Assembly: GCA_001414345.1 (NCBI GenBank)
Contig: LLCB01000024.1
Span: 186,001-250,000 of the forward strand
Length of the DNA stretch: 64,000 bases
Direction of reading: 5' to 3'
DNA from: Hymenoscyphus infarciens
Taxonomy: Eukaryota > Ascomycota > Leotiomycetes > Helotiales > Helotiaceae
Under the pieces are notes generated by a model, which was not told the DNA's origin, searched no databases, and was given only the letters and a program-made list of their open reading frames with translations. A program made the position numbers and the translations under genes. Each line of letters begins with the position of its first letter. Within the stretch, counting starts at the first letter, position 1. This document shows, one piece after another, positions 25,201 through 34,821 of the stretch.

Positions 25201-26863
25201 ACCTGAGTCAATGATCATATCTGCTGAAGAAACGGAGCCAATGCAATGCAAGGCCGAGGTAATGTTTACGATCTCGTCCCATGCTGCTGCCAAACAGCCC
25301 TCAGGCATTGGAGGCGTTGGCTAGAGGAGTCGCCGTCCGGGGTACTTTCTTTAACAACCGTCCAACGAATCTGGGGTGACCACGCAGCCCCCAAGTTGAA
25401 AAAGTTGGCAGCTGAGTTCAGAAGACACAATTGGTGGAAATGTGATAAAGGATTATGCAGCTTTTGTAGAAGTGTAGGGCTTGGGATGGGTTTGTGGCCG
25501 TATACGGTTGAACCAAGTGGTGATTGTTATCTCATGCGGGACGAGGGGAAGGTGTTTTGCCCTCGGGATTTCGTTGCTTCGGGCGGCATAGCGGCGGACC
25601 TGGTGTATGATAAGGCGGAAACGTCAGTCAAAATGTGGGAAGAAACGGGAGGACTGGCGAGTAGGAATATGTGGGGTGGCGGTGTCTGAGCAAGGCTTCA
25701 GGGGTTCAGGGAGCGCTGAGTGCGCGATTACCGCAAGGTCGACCCGACAGCCTGGGTGAGTTACACCAATGACCCATTAGCATGGATTGCATAAGGTGCT
25801 GAGAACCTTGTAAGGGAAAAGTGTCCACATTTTGCGGCACAGTCGACAAATTGGCATGGGATTGGCAAGAAATCGAGAAACAAGCTGGCCATCCAATGTG
25901 ATGGAGGTTTGGCTCGCTTGTGACCGGCTCCGCTTTCCCCTCCCCCCTTTCCGAGACAAACCGAACCCGGCTTCGATACACCCCCGAGAGTAGCTAGTAT
26001 CGATGCTGACTACCATGATCTTGGCCTGTAGAAGGTAGAGGCCGCCGTAGATGAGAGTGGTCATATTGACGACGTGGCCAGAAAGAGCTTTATTTGCGAT
26101 TTTGGTTGGGGAGTGACAACTCTTGAGCACGAAGCGAACTATGTCAGACATCTTCGACGTAGCATGGCACCAGTCGAATTGCAGTCATTTATCAGAAGTG
26201 TGGGCGGAAGGTGCAGTAGACTTGCAGCTCTTCTTGACAGAATATGCGGACTGGACTCAGTCGAGCTTGATTTAAAGTAGGCAGCGGCCGGACATTTCGC
26301 CGGATGCAAATCTCGGGCCGTCGAGCGCTATGCGGACCGATTCAAGTGTGAGGGGATTTGTTCTCAAACATCCCAGTACCAACATCAACAGCCACCACTC
26401 AGCGGTTGGGCTTACACGATATTGAGTGGTAAGTGGTGGATCGCTGAAGATGCCATAAATTCCCACAACTTGCCCAATCTGCTACATTCCACCAACATCA
26501 CCATCATGCAGCCGCGTCTTCATTGGATACTTATACTCAACCGTGGCTTCAGAACCTCGCTTCCAGTGTGCTAGAGAAACATCTTGGGCAAGAGCGTAAC
26601 ACAAAGCTCTCCCTTCATCGATGCCTCTCCCAGTCCCAACTAACTACCGCCTCTTTCCACAACGGTAACACATGAAATTCATAGCCCCAGTCCAACCAAC
26701 AACACACTGTTTAGATGTTGGACCCAGCGACTCAAGTGTTGGTGTTTCTCCTCGTTCTATAAAGTCGTTGGCATAGCTCCATCACCCTAATCTCGCCCCA
26801 TCGACCCCTCCATATCATCGTTTTCGTCTTCTACATTCTCCTTCTAGATACGGCTTGAAAGCA
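19296..26863. other. Long gene-poor interval (about 7.6 kb)
   Basis: No frame here has convincing protein character, splice-joined partners or a known motif. The longest is 25246-25689 plus (147 codons, Cys/Trp-rich), which I rate as possible only. Base composition is normal, so this is not RIP relic sequence. It would contain the promoters of the flanking divergent genes, and may hold long untranslated regions or noncoding RNA I cannot see. A small inverted word CCTGTAC..GTACAGG lies near 20665-20690. Confidence 0.5.
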
Positions 26864-27835
26864 ATGTACATCATGGGTAGCCCAGACACGATACACATCG
26901 AGCTTCACATTCAACAAACGGCCGAGGACCGAAACCCCATGGCCATATCGAGGATGTTGAACCCGTCGAAGGACGAGGAGTCGTCTATGGAAGGTGGTTC
27001 AAGAGCGGTGTCAGATTTGTTGAATAGCCTATCGATATCTCCCGCCATGAGAAGCCAGCAATCAGCTCTCGATGAGCGTGAAGTTTATTGGAGACAACGT
27101 CGGCTGCCAATTAGGGCTATCAGTCCACGTAGACAATATCGAAGCTCGAGTTTCGATTACGGTCACCGGAGTAATCGGTCACCAATCCATCGGTACAATC
27201 ACTTAAGACCCCCTCGACAGAGGAGTTCACACTCGACATCACCACCAGCATTTTCCTCAAAAAGCCACACCCACGACAACCGTGGTGGTTCTCTCAGGCC
27301 TCCTCACTCCAACAAAGCCTACACACAAGAGCAAGTGGACTGGATGCGTTTTTTCCATGATGACCTTGGAAACGCTTGGAAGTCTCTACCTATCAAGTTC
27401 CAACAACAATTTGCCACAGAAACACGGGACTCTGATCAATGTTTCTCATCTCGATATTATCGTGACAACCAAGTCCCGGACCACGACAACTGGGAACCCA
27501 TCTTAGGCAGCGACGGCAGACCGAGGCTTATGGCTGCGAAGGTTCGACAAAGACAAACACCAGAGGGTCGAGCACTTGATATTCCTTATAAGCTTGTTGA
27601 AAAACACCCCGAGCGGGCCATCACCTACTCATGGGTCGGCCGGGACCACAAGGAGATTGCGAGAGAAATCCTTCGGACGGATGAGCTGTTAAATCGAGGA
27701 GTGATTGTTGAAACAGACCCCAAGAGCAGTAAGTCTTTGACACATTCCCTATTGGTAGTTTTGTGTTAACGTACTGCAGAAAAATGGCGTTGGCGCAAAC
27801 TCATTCGAAACCTTGAAGCTGCGGGATTAATGTAG
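26864..27835 (+). CDS. Fungal SANT/Myb-like domain protein, Arg/Ser-rich
   Basis: Exons 26864-27728 and 27780-27835 (intron 51 bp, GTAAGT..GTTAAC..CAG) give 306 aa; the true ATG is at 26864, three codons inside the longest frame. Residues ~75-150 are Arg/Ser/Pro-rich and probably disordered. Residues ~153-200 hold a tryptophan-containing helical unit, YTQEQVDWMRFFHDDLG then AWKSLP and CFSSRYYRDN. This has the spacing of the fungal SANT/Myb-like helix-turn-helix (a W, then a second aromatic, then SSRYYR). The short second exon ends KWRWRKLIRNLEAAGLM. A nuclear DNA- or chromatin-binding role is inference from that pattern only. The gene converges on IWR1. Confidence 0.7.
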
Positions 27836-28211
27836 AACACAAACTGGAGTACCAAATTGAAGGCTTGTTGATGGCGTTAACATGGGGACATCAAGGGTTG
27901 GGTCCGGCATTGAAGCCGAAATTGGAGTTGTGTTGCTTTGATTTTTGGAGTTTTTTCGTGTGAACAAAGTTTCAGTTTGATAGGCGTATCGGGCTAAAAC
28001 GGTCAACACCGAGGATTGTGGTTATCATATTTTATACTGATGTATGGATGCATGGAAGTTGGTTACTATTTACTTAATATCCTCAGATTAGCAAACAATT
28101 TTGTCCGCGTTTCTAGTCCATCATTTGATATCTTAGACACCTCAACCAATGTTAAATTTCAAACAATGGTGAAATGTCCGTCCACAGATCTCAAGAATGA
28201 CTCTGCCCTCA
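27836..28211. other. Short intergenic between convergent genes
   Basis: 3' flanks of the SANT-like gene and IWR1; nothing else is seen. Confidence 0.6.
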
Positions 28212-29666
28212 TCAGGCCTTCATCCACGAGGGTCTGCCATCACTTTCGTCGTCGCTATATGTTGCATCATCTTCATCAAACTCCTCGAGATCAGATGCAT
28301 TGTGTGTTCGGTAATAATAGGCATTTCGGTCAAATTCGTCATCTGAATCAACCTCATCTTCTGGATAGTCGGCGGTGTAGTGATCCTCAGCTAAAACCAA
28401 ATCAATCACTGTTGCTAAAATGCTCCTTAAAACTCACCGTTCTCATCCTCCTCCTCGTCTTCTTCCTCTTCGTCGCTGTCTTCCTCCAAATAAAACTCGT
28501 CAATATCGGGCTGGGAGTCGAGGACAAGTAGACCAATATTTTTGAGAGTGTCAGATGATTCCAATGTATGTGCCGGTATGCGAATATATGTGTCAATGAT
28601 ATACTCAGATTCATCATCTGTATCCTCTGCACTGGACTCGTAATCCAAGTCCATGACATCTGCATCACTTACTACCTCTGGGTGACGTTCTTTGTACCGC
28701 AAGGCAGGTTTTTTTGGCTTAAATTTTGACGGCGTATTTTTCCGTGGAGTAAGTCTTGTTGGTTTTTCCATTTCTGATTGAAGTTTGTTTGCTTCTGCGA
28801 TATTTTTGCCTATTTCTTGGAGTGTGAACGCTTGCATTTCGGCTGCGAGCTGAGCAGAATTTACATCCCATGACGAATTGATGCTAGCTGGAACGGGTGA
28901 TGAATTCGAGACTGGATTTGGTGTGGCATTTGGGGATTTGTTCTTTTGGATGGCAGGTTGACTTCTGGCAGCTAAGCCGGGCTTCTTCTGGGGTCTGACC
29001 TGCTCAGATTTGCTAGCCTCTGAAACTGATGTGTCTGTCTCATCGACTTCCTGCACCCTACCCGAATCGGCTCTCCTAGTTTTACGTTCTTTAAAAGTAA
29101 GGCTAGCTGTAGCTGTCCGTTTCCGACTTTTTCCTGGTTCAAAGGGATTGGCCAGTGGATTCCTAGATATATGAAATCGTCGAAGGCGGGTATTGCTTAT
29201 TGCTGAGTCGTCTTTTTTTATAGGTTTCGTCCCCGCAACTGATGATGTGCTGACATTTGTCGAGGAATCGGGGCCATCAGCATCCATGGACTGTCCTGAT
29301 GTATTCCCCTCCTGTACTTGGTGAACTGAGGGTGCTGCTTGATGTTCATTTTGACCATTATTTGTCGACAGCGCATGGGCAGCTCCAGATCGGTATATTG
29401 GCTTGATTGGTCGGGTAGCTGGGTCTGACTGCTGAGAGTCGGATGTATTGTTTGGGGTATCAGAGGTAGATTGAGGTTGTCGCGAGAATACGAATTCGCT
29501 TGTCCTTCGTTGGCGCTTGCCATGTGGTTCATGGACCCCTAGAAGATATGTCAGTCATTCTGCAGATCCACAACGGTGGATGAGGGGTTGCCATCTTACG
29601 GAGAACTTCAACAGGCTCATCGGTGGCCTTCCTCTTGATACGAACTGTCACTGGTGGTAAAGACAT
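28212..29666 (-). CDS. IWR1: Iwr1-type RNA polymerase II nuclear-import adaptor
   Basis: Exons (minus) 29666-29600, 29538-28438 and 28390-28212 give 448 aa; introns are 61 and 47 bp. Iwr1 binds the assembled polymerase II core in the cytoplasm and carries it into the nucleus with importin alpha. The start MSLPPVTVRIKRKATDEPVE is the family's conserved N-terminus (basic import signal). After a junction it continues VHEPHGKRQRRTSEFVFSR. A long disordered Ser/Pro-rich middle follows. The C-terminal Iwr1 domain begins near residue 369 with DEFYLEE and an acidic run, and the last junction restores EDENAEDHY followed by DYPEDE. A frame that ignores the first intron hides the true N-terminus. Confidence 0.93.
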
Positions 29667-30341
29667 ATTGGCGCTTTATTACACTGTTTGGTACAGCACG
29701 GAATTTGGGGGAAGGCAGAGTTCGTATCACTTTGTGGGGGCGCTGTATCCGTGGCGTATTGATGTTGCGCAAAGGTGTTGAATGGCAAGTCTGACTGAAT
29801 AATTTGGAAAGCAAGAGCTTATCAAACCTCGTATCGGCGCGGGGTTCGGGGCTGCATCGGACCAAGTGAGTGTCTTACGGTTGGCAGCCTCAGGCAGGAG
29901 AAGGAAAAATAATCAGACAAAACTTATTGAAACTCAAGCTGATATGCTAGTTCAAATAGGGACAGGGAAAATCCTCAGTTTTCCGTCTAATATTTCATAT
30001 TTCGCATCTCTTTAAGAACACATGGCCTTCGGCTTCTTGTATCATGGTTAAGGTACTTGATTAAGCAGAGTGAATCATTTCTCGTGTGTTATTCAAGCAT
30101 TCATATGCAGAAATATTTAGGTTTCGAGTGAATTTCCTTAAGTGGAGTGACGTTGACGCTCTTTAGCAAATACGCTAATTGATCTTCTAACCCTGAAGCC
30201 TTCGTATAGTTACTCCCGGCCACACTTCGCTTCACTTTGAAAATATAAAATCCCCCCACCTTTCTGTGGGTTTTGCCCACAACAGAACTTTCTTCAATAA
30301 ATTTTATAAATAGGGAACTTACTCCCATCCCAACACAACAT
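29667..30341. other. Intergenic: IWR1 promoter and tRNA upstream region
   Basis: No gene seen. The 143-codon minus-strand frame at 30101-30532 runs antisense across the tRNA and is not supported. Confidence 0.55.
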
Positions 30342-30473
30342 GGCCAGATGGCGGAGTGGTTAACGCGACAGCCTAGAAAGCTGTTCTCTTCGGAGGCGCA
30401 AGTTCGAATGTAAGTACATCCAAATGCTTCGACTCTAGAGCAAACACTAATATTAAATAGCTTGTTCTGGTCG
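30342..30473 (+). tRNA. tRNA-Ser(AGA)-type gene with a 51-bp spliceosomal-like insert in the T-arm
   Basis: Exon parts 30342-30409 and 30461-30473 make an 81-nt class II tRNA. The acceptor stem is GGCCAGA with TCTGGTC (one G-T pair). The D-arm is GCG/CGC with loop GAGTGGTTAA (A box TGGCGGAGTGG). The anticodon stem is perfect, ACAGC/GCTGT, with loop CTAGAAA giving anticodon AGA. The long variable arm is CTC-TTCG-GAG. The T-stem is GCAAG/CTTGT around TTCGAAT, and the discriminator is G73, all as expected of serine tRNA. The anticodon loop has no intron. Instead the gene is interrupted exactly at the 3' edge of the T-loop (60/61) by 30410-30460. A T6 Pol III terminator follows. It could be a functional gene needing an unorthodox splicing step, or a pseudogene. 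Confidence 0.8.
30410..30460 (+). other. Putative spliceosome-type intron inside the tRNA T-arm
   Basis: The 51-nt insert begins GTAAGT, has CACTAAT with the candidate branch A at 30450, and ends AATAG ten bases later. Length, donor, branch and acceptor match the mRNA introns of this window (44-61 bp typical). Precise removal restores a 5-bp T-stem and the acceptor stem. It is not at the 37/38 position cut by tRNA splicing endonuclease. Confidence 0.6.
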
Positions 30474-30490
30474 AAAAATTCACTGATTCC

Positions 30491-30496
30491 TTTTTT
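30491..30496 (+). terminator. Pol III T6 terminator of the tRNA-Ser gene
   Basis: Six T residues lie 18 bases after the discriminator base, the normal RNA polymerase III stop signal. Confidence 0.7.
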
Positions 30497-30859
30497 GCTT
30501 TGGTTTCTTCCCTCTTTCTGTCTTTTTGCCACATGATTTAAGCACAGGTATATAAAAACGGAAACCGATTATCAAATTATGTGCAACTAAGAAAAGTTTT
30601 GCTACTCTTATAAGGCGATATCAGCATACATCATTATCCTTATCCCTCTTCTTCTCCTTCTTGGCGTTATTGTTCTACTTTTAGTAATAGGTGGTTGTTC
30701 AACGTGTGAAAGTGGTAACAACTTCGTTTTTGGGCCGCACCTCCAGTTCAGCTCCTCTCGTGCGGCGGCTCGAATGTTTTTGCTCGTTGTCGCCCCCCCC
30801 CCCCAAAAAAAATGTCGTGGCCTCTCTTTGGAACTGGACTTGCGGTCGGGTGTGAACCT

Positions 30860-30884
30860 GCAAGTTCGAATCTTGTTCTGGTCG
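30860..30884 (+). pseudogene. 25-bp uninterrupted copy of the tRNA 3' end
   Basis: The 25 bases are identical to the T-arm, acceptor 3' strand and discriminator of the upstream tRNA, but lack the 51-bp insert. The homology stops sharply at the first base of the T-stem, and no 5' half with an A box is found upstream. It shows the contiguous form existed in this genome. It may be a partial duplication, a retro-copied 3' end of a spliced tRNA, or the far edge of an insertion. Confidence 0.8.
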
Positions 30885-31021
30885 TTGATCTATATCTCTT
30901 GGCTTTTATTTAGCCTCTCGTTTGTTAAGCGAGGACATTGGTAATTGTGTTGTATTTTATTAGACAAGCTTTTTGATGTTGAATATGAAATGGGGAGTTT
31001 TATCGGTGTGTTGTGTTGTAA

Positions 31022-31464
31022 GGGCCTGTTTGGCTCGCATATATTAGTCCTTTTATAATATATGCACTACCAAAAAACATAAGGTAATATATAATATGTG
31101 TATATATATTATAAAGTGTACGAACGTTTGGCTAGTATATATTAATGTATACACTTTTGCTTGTGTATCCTTTAAATATGTACATAAGAATGTGCACTAC
31201 TAAAATTAAATAATATACTCTTTTAACCTCTTAACCTTTAACTTTTATATATATACACATCTTTTCTCCTTATACTACTATTACTACTACAACTACTAGA
31301 GTTAACGAAGTGTATACCGAAATATATGTGCGAGCTAAACGATATAGAATATATTTAAAATTAAACATATAATATAAATAGATATATTCGAGCACTTTTT
31401 GACCCTGTACTCGTACACAAAACTCATATATCTAAATTGAATTATATGCGTGCTAAACAGGCCC
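31022..31464. mobile_element. Tourist-like (PIF/Harbinger-type) MITE, copy A
   Basis: The 443-bp element has terminal inverted repeats GGGCCTGTTTGGCTCGCATA and, at the other end, the complement of GGGCCTGTTTAGCACGCATA. It is flanked by the 3-bp target duplication TAA (31019-31021, 31465-31467). It has no coding capacity. TWA duplications and GGGCCTGTTT ends are typical of Tourist-like MITEs mobilised by PIF/Harbinger transposases. A diverged copy in inverse orientation lies at 51427-51855. Confidence 0.88.
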
Positions 31465-32334
31465 TAAATTACTTACTTCGTTGAAATCTTTCCCGACTAT
31501 GCTACACCGGGCTCGGACCGACTCAAACAACACTTTTGCGCTTTTCAATCGCAATTACATCTCTTTATTCTATTTCGCCAGAGCTTTTCGCTTCTCGACG
31601 CATCTAGGTTGGTGTTACAGGTTTGTGTCCCCGGCGTAGTACAGCGGTACAAATATCTCATCTCTATATTTCAAAATGAATGCTAAATAACACGAATCCA
31701 GACGAGTAGTCAAAGTTGAATTGAGGGAGATAATAGACCTCTAAGCTAAATTTCAAGGCCACTGAAAAGAGGTAGAGCTGCTTAGATGTATTCGAACAAG
31801 ACAGCCAAGTCAAGCTCAGTTGGAAGTTTTAATCTTCTTAATTAAAGCAAAAAGGTAGCCTATAATGAAATGCAACTCATTCGTTCTCTTCAGCTTTTGA
31901 TTCTAGGTGCCGTGTCTGATTTGAGTGTTCAAGCGTAATCAATCAGCTATGATTACTCGGCGAACTTGGATTGTACTGGGATGTTGGTCAATGGGAATTA
32001 GCGACGACCTTCTTTGTTGTCAATCGCAAGTTGCCTTGGAAAGAATAAAGGTCTTTTGTGGTAATTATAGAATGAAACAAGGAAAGCCAAAGTATCCATA
32101 AAGTGTTTTATATAAAGGAAAGGAAAACTAGCTCGTGTTGTTCTTTCAAGTTAGCAAAATCGATGGCTATTGTTTTTCAAGGGTTCGCCCTGATGTGGTA
32201 TAGAACATTCCTATCTTTAAAGGCAAGACAGCTTTTCCGAAGGATGATTTATTTGGCATTCATCCCAAAAATAGGAGGGAATTCAACTCATACGAGCTTG
32301 AAAATAGATTTCAAATTCAATATCTTTCACAAAG
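31465..32334. other. Intergenic: promoter side of FAD-protein gene
   Basis: No supported gene. A D-arm-like word (TAGTACAGCGG) near 31637 resembles the 5' part of a tRNA, but no matching 3' half follows. The frame at 32103-32342 runs into the next gene in another phase and is not supported. Confidence 0.5.
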
Positions 32335-34767
32335 ATGTATAGCCTTTCCCGTAACAAACTTAAGCAGGCTCATGGAATTAAGCTCAAAGGAATGCCCCAA
32401 ATAAAGCCCACTCGCGTTGCGATCACGGGCTTCGGTGCCCGAGGAAGGCTTGCGCTTTGTTCAATCGTTGCCATGGAGCTTACAGAGCTCTGGCAAGGCA
32501 AGAGTGTTAACAAGAATCCTCGTGCCCATGACTATTTTGAAGTACTTGGAGAGAACGAAAGCGATTTCCAGCTTAATAGTAATGCCGCTCTTAATGCTGG
32601 TCTTCCCGGTCCAGTTCCCCTCGACACTACTGGGCTCACACCCGAACAACGTCGGACTGTCGAGTTTCTCACTGACATTGCAGGCCTTTATGCAAGAATT
32701 TTGATGGCAGACCGAAAGAGATCCCTTGCCAAGCTCGAAAGAGAAAATATAGCATCGGCTTTACTGTTTGCTGGAGCCTCTAGAGACGGCACTTTAAGAA
32801 CCGATATTGCTTGCGGGCCTCGGAACACCGTTGGTGAGGCTCTGGAGATCATGACAAGGGAAGCACTACGCCTGGCGAAGGAGTTTTTGCCCTGCTTAGA
32901 TATTCGCGTCCATTCAAACCCTCAGGTTGCTGATATCAATCTCTCCAACCCGAAGAAGCCCATTTTGACCCTTCGACACAAGGATGGGCGGATCGAAGCT
33001 TCGCGGTACGACTTGGTCTTAAGAACTACCAACATGACTTCAGTTAGTCCTGTTACAGGTGTAGTAGCAGACAATGCATTCACAGGAATCCCCGACCCTG
33101 AAATCTTCCAATACTTGCATCAACGAAATTTGATGCGATCTGGGCTGATCAAACCAGGCGCAAAGATTTTCATCGTAGGATCTAGTCCTTCGGCCTTTGA
33201 TCAGGTGTGCATTCTCCTTACCCGCACAGGAATTGTGAAATTAGATGATGAGGGCGGTTGGACAAACAATAGTCAACAGTCGCGCCAGTATCAAGGATTC
33301 ATCACCATTCTTTCTCGCCCCGAGGAGGAGATTGTCCGTTCTACTCAACATTTCGACGTTGCTAAGGCAAGTGATAGACTGGAAAAAGCGTCCCTTTTCA
33401 CACCGGAAATGCTACTTTCATTGCAGATGCAAGAAGGACTCGACCAAGTCGAAACTAGTCTACGGGTAGCACGCTTGGTTACAGCAGTTTATTGCGACAA
33501 AGTACCTCAAGACATCGAGCCACCGCGAACAACAAATGAACTTCTGGCACACATGGCGCGAGAAAACGACACGTTCACCGCCGAACAGGGTAAAGAAGAA
33601 CTGACGGAAACGTGTATCTTTCAAGCCTGCCTCCAAGGCATTGCACAGTCAGCATTCGGCCTCAAGCCAGCAGAGAAGCGTGCTGAGCTTGAGCGACAGT
33701 TTCCATTCCACGTTCGCGACGTTCATGCATCACGAAATGCTCAAATATACAGCCACACGCCCACTTCGACAGGGGGAAAAAGCTCAAGAGTACCCGGATT
33801 GCTCTCCGCTTATGCCGAAGCTTCTCCCTTCCCAGTTCACCATTTGATCATGCGCCTTACCGAATTAGGCGTGATCAAATGGGAAAAAGCAGACTATAAG
33901 AGCATCTCTTGGTTAGAAGATGAGAAGCAATTTAAAGCCAACGATAAAAAGGGAGACGCCCTGATCTGTTCTCGATATTTGACTGACAAGCCAGATTCTC
34001 TCTCAAAGAAGATTTCTGCTCAAATGAAGCATGTGCCGGGAGGCAGAATCTACGAGAAGGGCCGCTTCATTCGATCACCTTCCGGAATAGTGTGCCATCT
34101 CATGGAGATGGGGAACATCAACAATCTCTACGCAGTACAAAATACAATGCCTAGGGTTGTGAATGTGATCCGGTTGTTTGAGGACATGCTTGCCCACAAC
34201 ATTGCCGAACCTGTAAGTCGTTTGATGGAAGCGTATCGGATAACTCTCCCATCAGAAAGCGAATTTTCAGAACAAGCCGCTTTACTGCGAGTGCCTTTTG
34301 TGAACTCTGTAAAGATACAGGCGTTTGCAGACGTAGCAAAGTTGGCATACCCTACAGGCAAAGAGTTCTCTGCAAAGATGCAAGCGGCGGCCAAAGACCG
34401 AAATGTTCGCCGGGCATTATTTCGAGAAATTCGCACAATGAGGGGAGACTCCATTGAAAAGGCATGTAGGTTCTACGAAACTTGTGTGCAAGACATTCAG
34501 TTCGTTCCTTTAGATCTCAAGAGCTTCGAGGAAATGTCGCCCGACTTTTCCCAGCAGCAGATCGAAGGGATGAAGCGCATTTTGGATCAGGAACTTGCAA
34601 GCCTCTTTTTAGAAGTGAAGTCTGAGCCCCCAGCGGAAAATCCTGAAGTTGCACTAGAGTCAGCAAATGTCGTGACCGGAGGACCACTCACTTTGATTAA
34701 GCTTTTCTTTGCTTGGCTGTATATCTTGATAATCCTTTTTTTCAAGAGATGCTGTCACTTTGATTAA
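32335..34767 (+). CDS. Intronless FAD/NAD(P)-binding protein with C-terminal membrane anchor
   Basis: A single 810-aa frame. The Rossmann-type motif VAITGFGARG (about residues 28-37) opens an FAD-NAD(P)-binding fold. A second nucleotide-binding-like stretch, IFIVGSSPSAFD, lies near residue 278. The body is long, mixed alpha/beta and not close to any enzyme I can name; it resembles the large uncharacterised FAD-NAD(P)-binding proteins of fungi and actinobacteria. Residues ~787-803 form one hydrophobic helix (LIKLFFAWLYILIILFF), followed by KRCC, which predicts a tail anchor. The start could also be Met20 (32392), just before the Rossmann strand. Unlike nearly all neighbours it has no intron. 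The last codons are altered by a tandem duplication (34688-34821). A flavoprotein oxidoreductase is inferred; the substrate is unknown. Confidence 0.8.
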   Translation: MYSLSRNKLKQAHGIKLKGMPQIKPTRVAITGFGARGRLALCSIVAMELTELWQGKSVNKNPRAHDYFEVLGENESDFQLNSNAALNAGLPGPVPLDTTGLTPEQRRTVEFLTDIAGLYARILMADRKRSLAKLERENIASALLFAGASRDGTLRTDIACGPRNTVGEALEIMTREALRLAKEFLPCLDIRVHSNPQVADINLSNPKKPILTLRHKDGRIEASRYDLVLRTTNMTSVSPVTGVVADNAFTGIPDPEIFQYLHQRNLMRSGLIKPGAKIFIVGSSPSAFDQVCILLTRTGIVKLDDEGGWTNNSQQSRQYQGFITILSRPEEEIVRSTQHFDVAKASDRLEKASLFTPEMLLSLQMQEGLDQVETSLRVARLVTAVYCDKVPQDIEPPRTTNELLAHMARENDTFTAEQGKEELTETCIFQACLQGIAQSAFGLKPAEKRAELERQFPFHVRDVHASRNAQIYSHTPTSTGGKSSRVPGLLSAYAEASPFPVHHLIMRLTELGVIKWEKADYKSISWLEDEKQFKANDKKGDALICSRYLTDKPDSLSKKISAQMKHVPGGRIYEKGRFIRSPSGIVCHLMEMGNINNLYAVQNTMPRVVNVIRLFEDMLAHNIAEPVSRLMEAYRITLPSESEFSEQAALLRVPFVNSVKIQAFADVAKLAYPTGKEFSAKMQAAAKDRNVRRALFREIRTMRGDSIEKACRFYETCVQDIQFVPLDLKSFEEMSPDFSQQQIEGMKRILDQELASLFLEVKSEPPAENPEVALESANVVTGGPLTLIKLFFAWLYILIILFFKRCCHFD

Positions 34768-34821
34768 GCTTTTCTTTGCTTGGCTGTATATCTTGATAAT
34801 CCTTTTTTTCAAGAGATGCTG
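34688..34821. repeat. Exact 67-bp tandem duplication across the end of the FAD-protein gene
   Basis: Bases 34688-34754 are repeated at 34755-34821 with no difference seen. The unit codes the transmembrane tail. Because 67 is not a multiple of three, the duplication shifts the frame and ends the protein at KRCCHFD. Without it the frame would run KRCCRGENNDILPR to a TAA at the next position. Confidence 0.93.

Larger units (their letters stand above)
30474..31018. other. Spacer between tRNA and MITE
   Basis: No gene. It contains the T6 terminator, a perfect 7-bp stem GCCGCAC/GTGCGGC near 30735-30765, a C13A8 run near 30796, and the 25-bp tRNA 3' copy. Confidence 0.6.

Noticed and set aside
25246..25689. 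147-codon plus-strand frame rich in Cys and Trp
   Set aside because: No recognisable motif, no splice partners, isolated in a gene-poor stretch; left as possible only.
30101..30532. 143-codon minus-strand frame
   Set aside because: It runs antisense across the tRNA gene and its insert; composition is not protein-like.
31628..31660. TCCCCGGCGTAGTACAGCGG resembling the 5' part of an Asp-type tRNA
   Set aside because: No anticodon stem or T-arm follows; likely chance or a short fragment.
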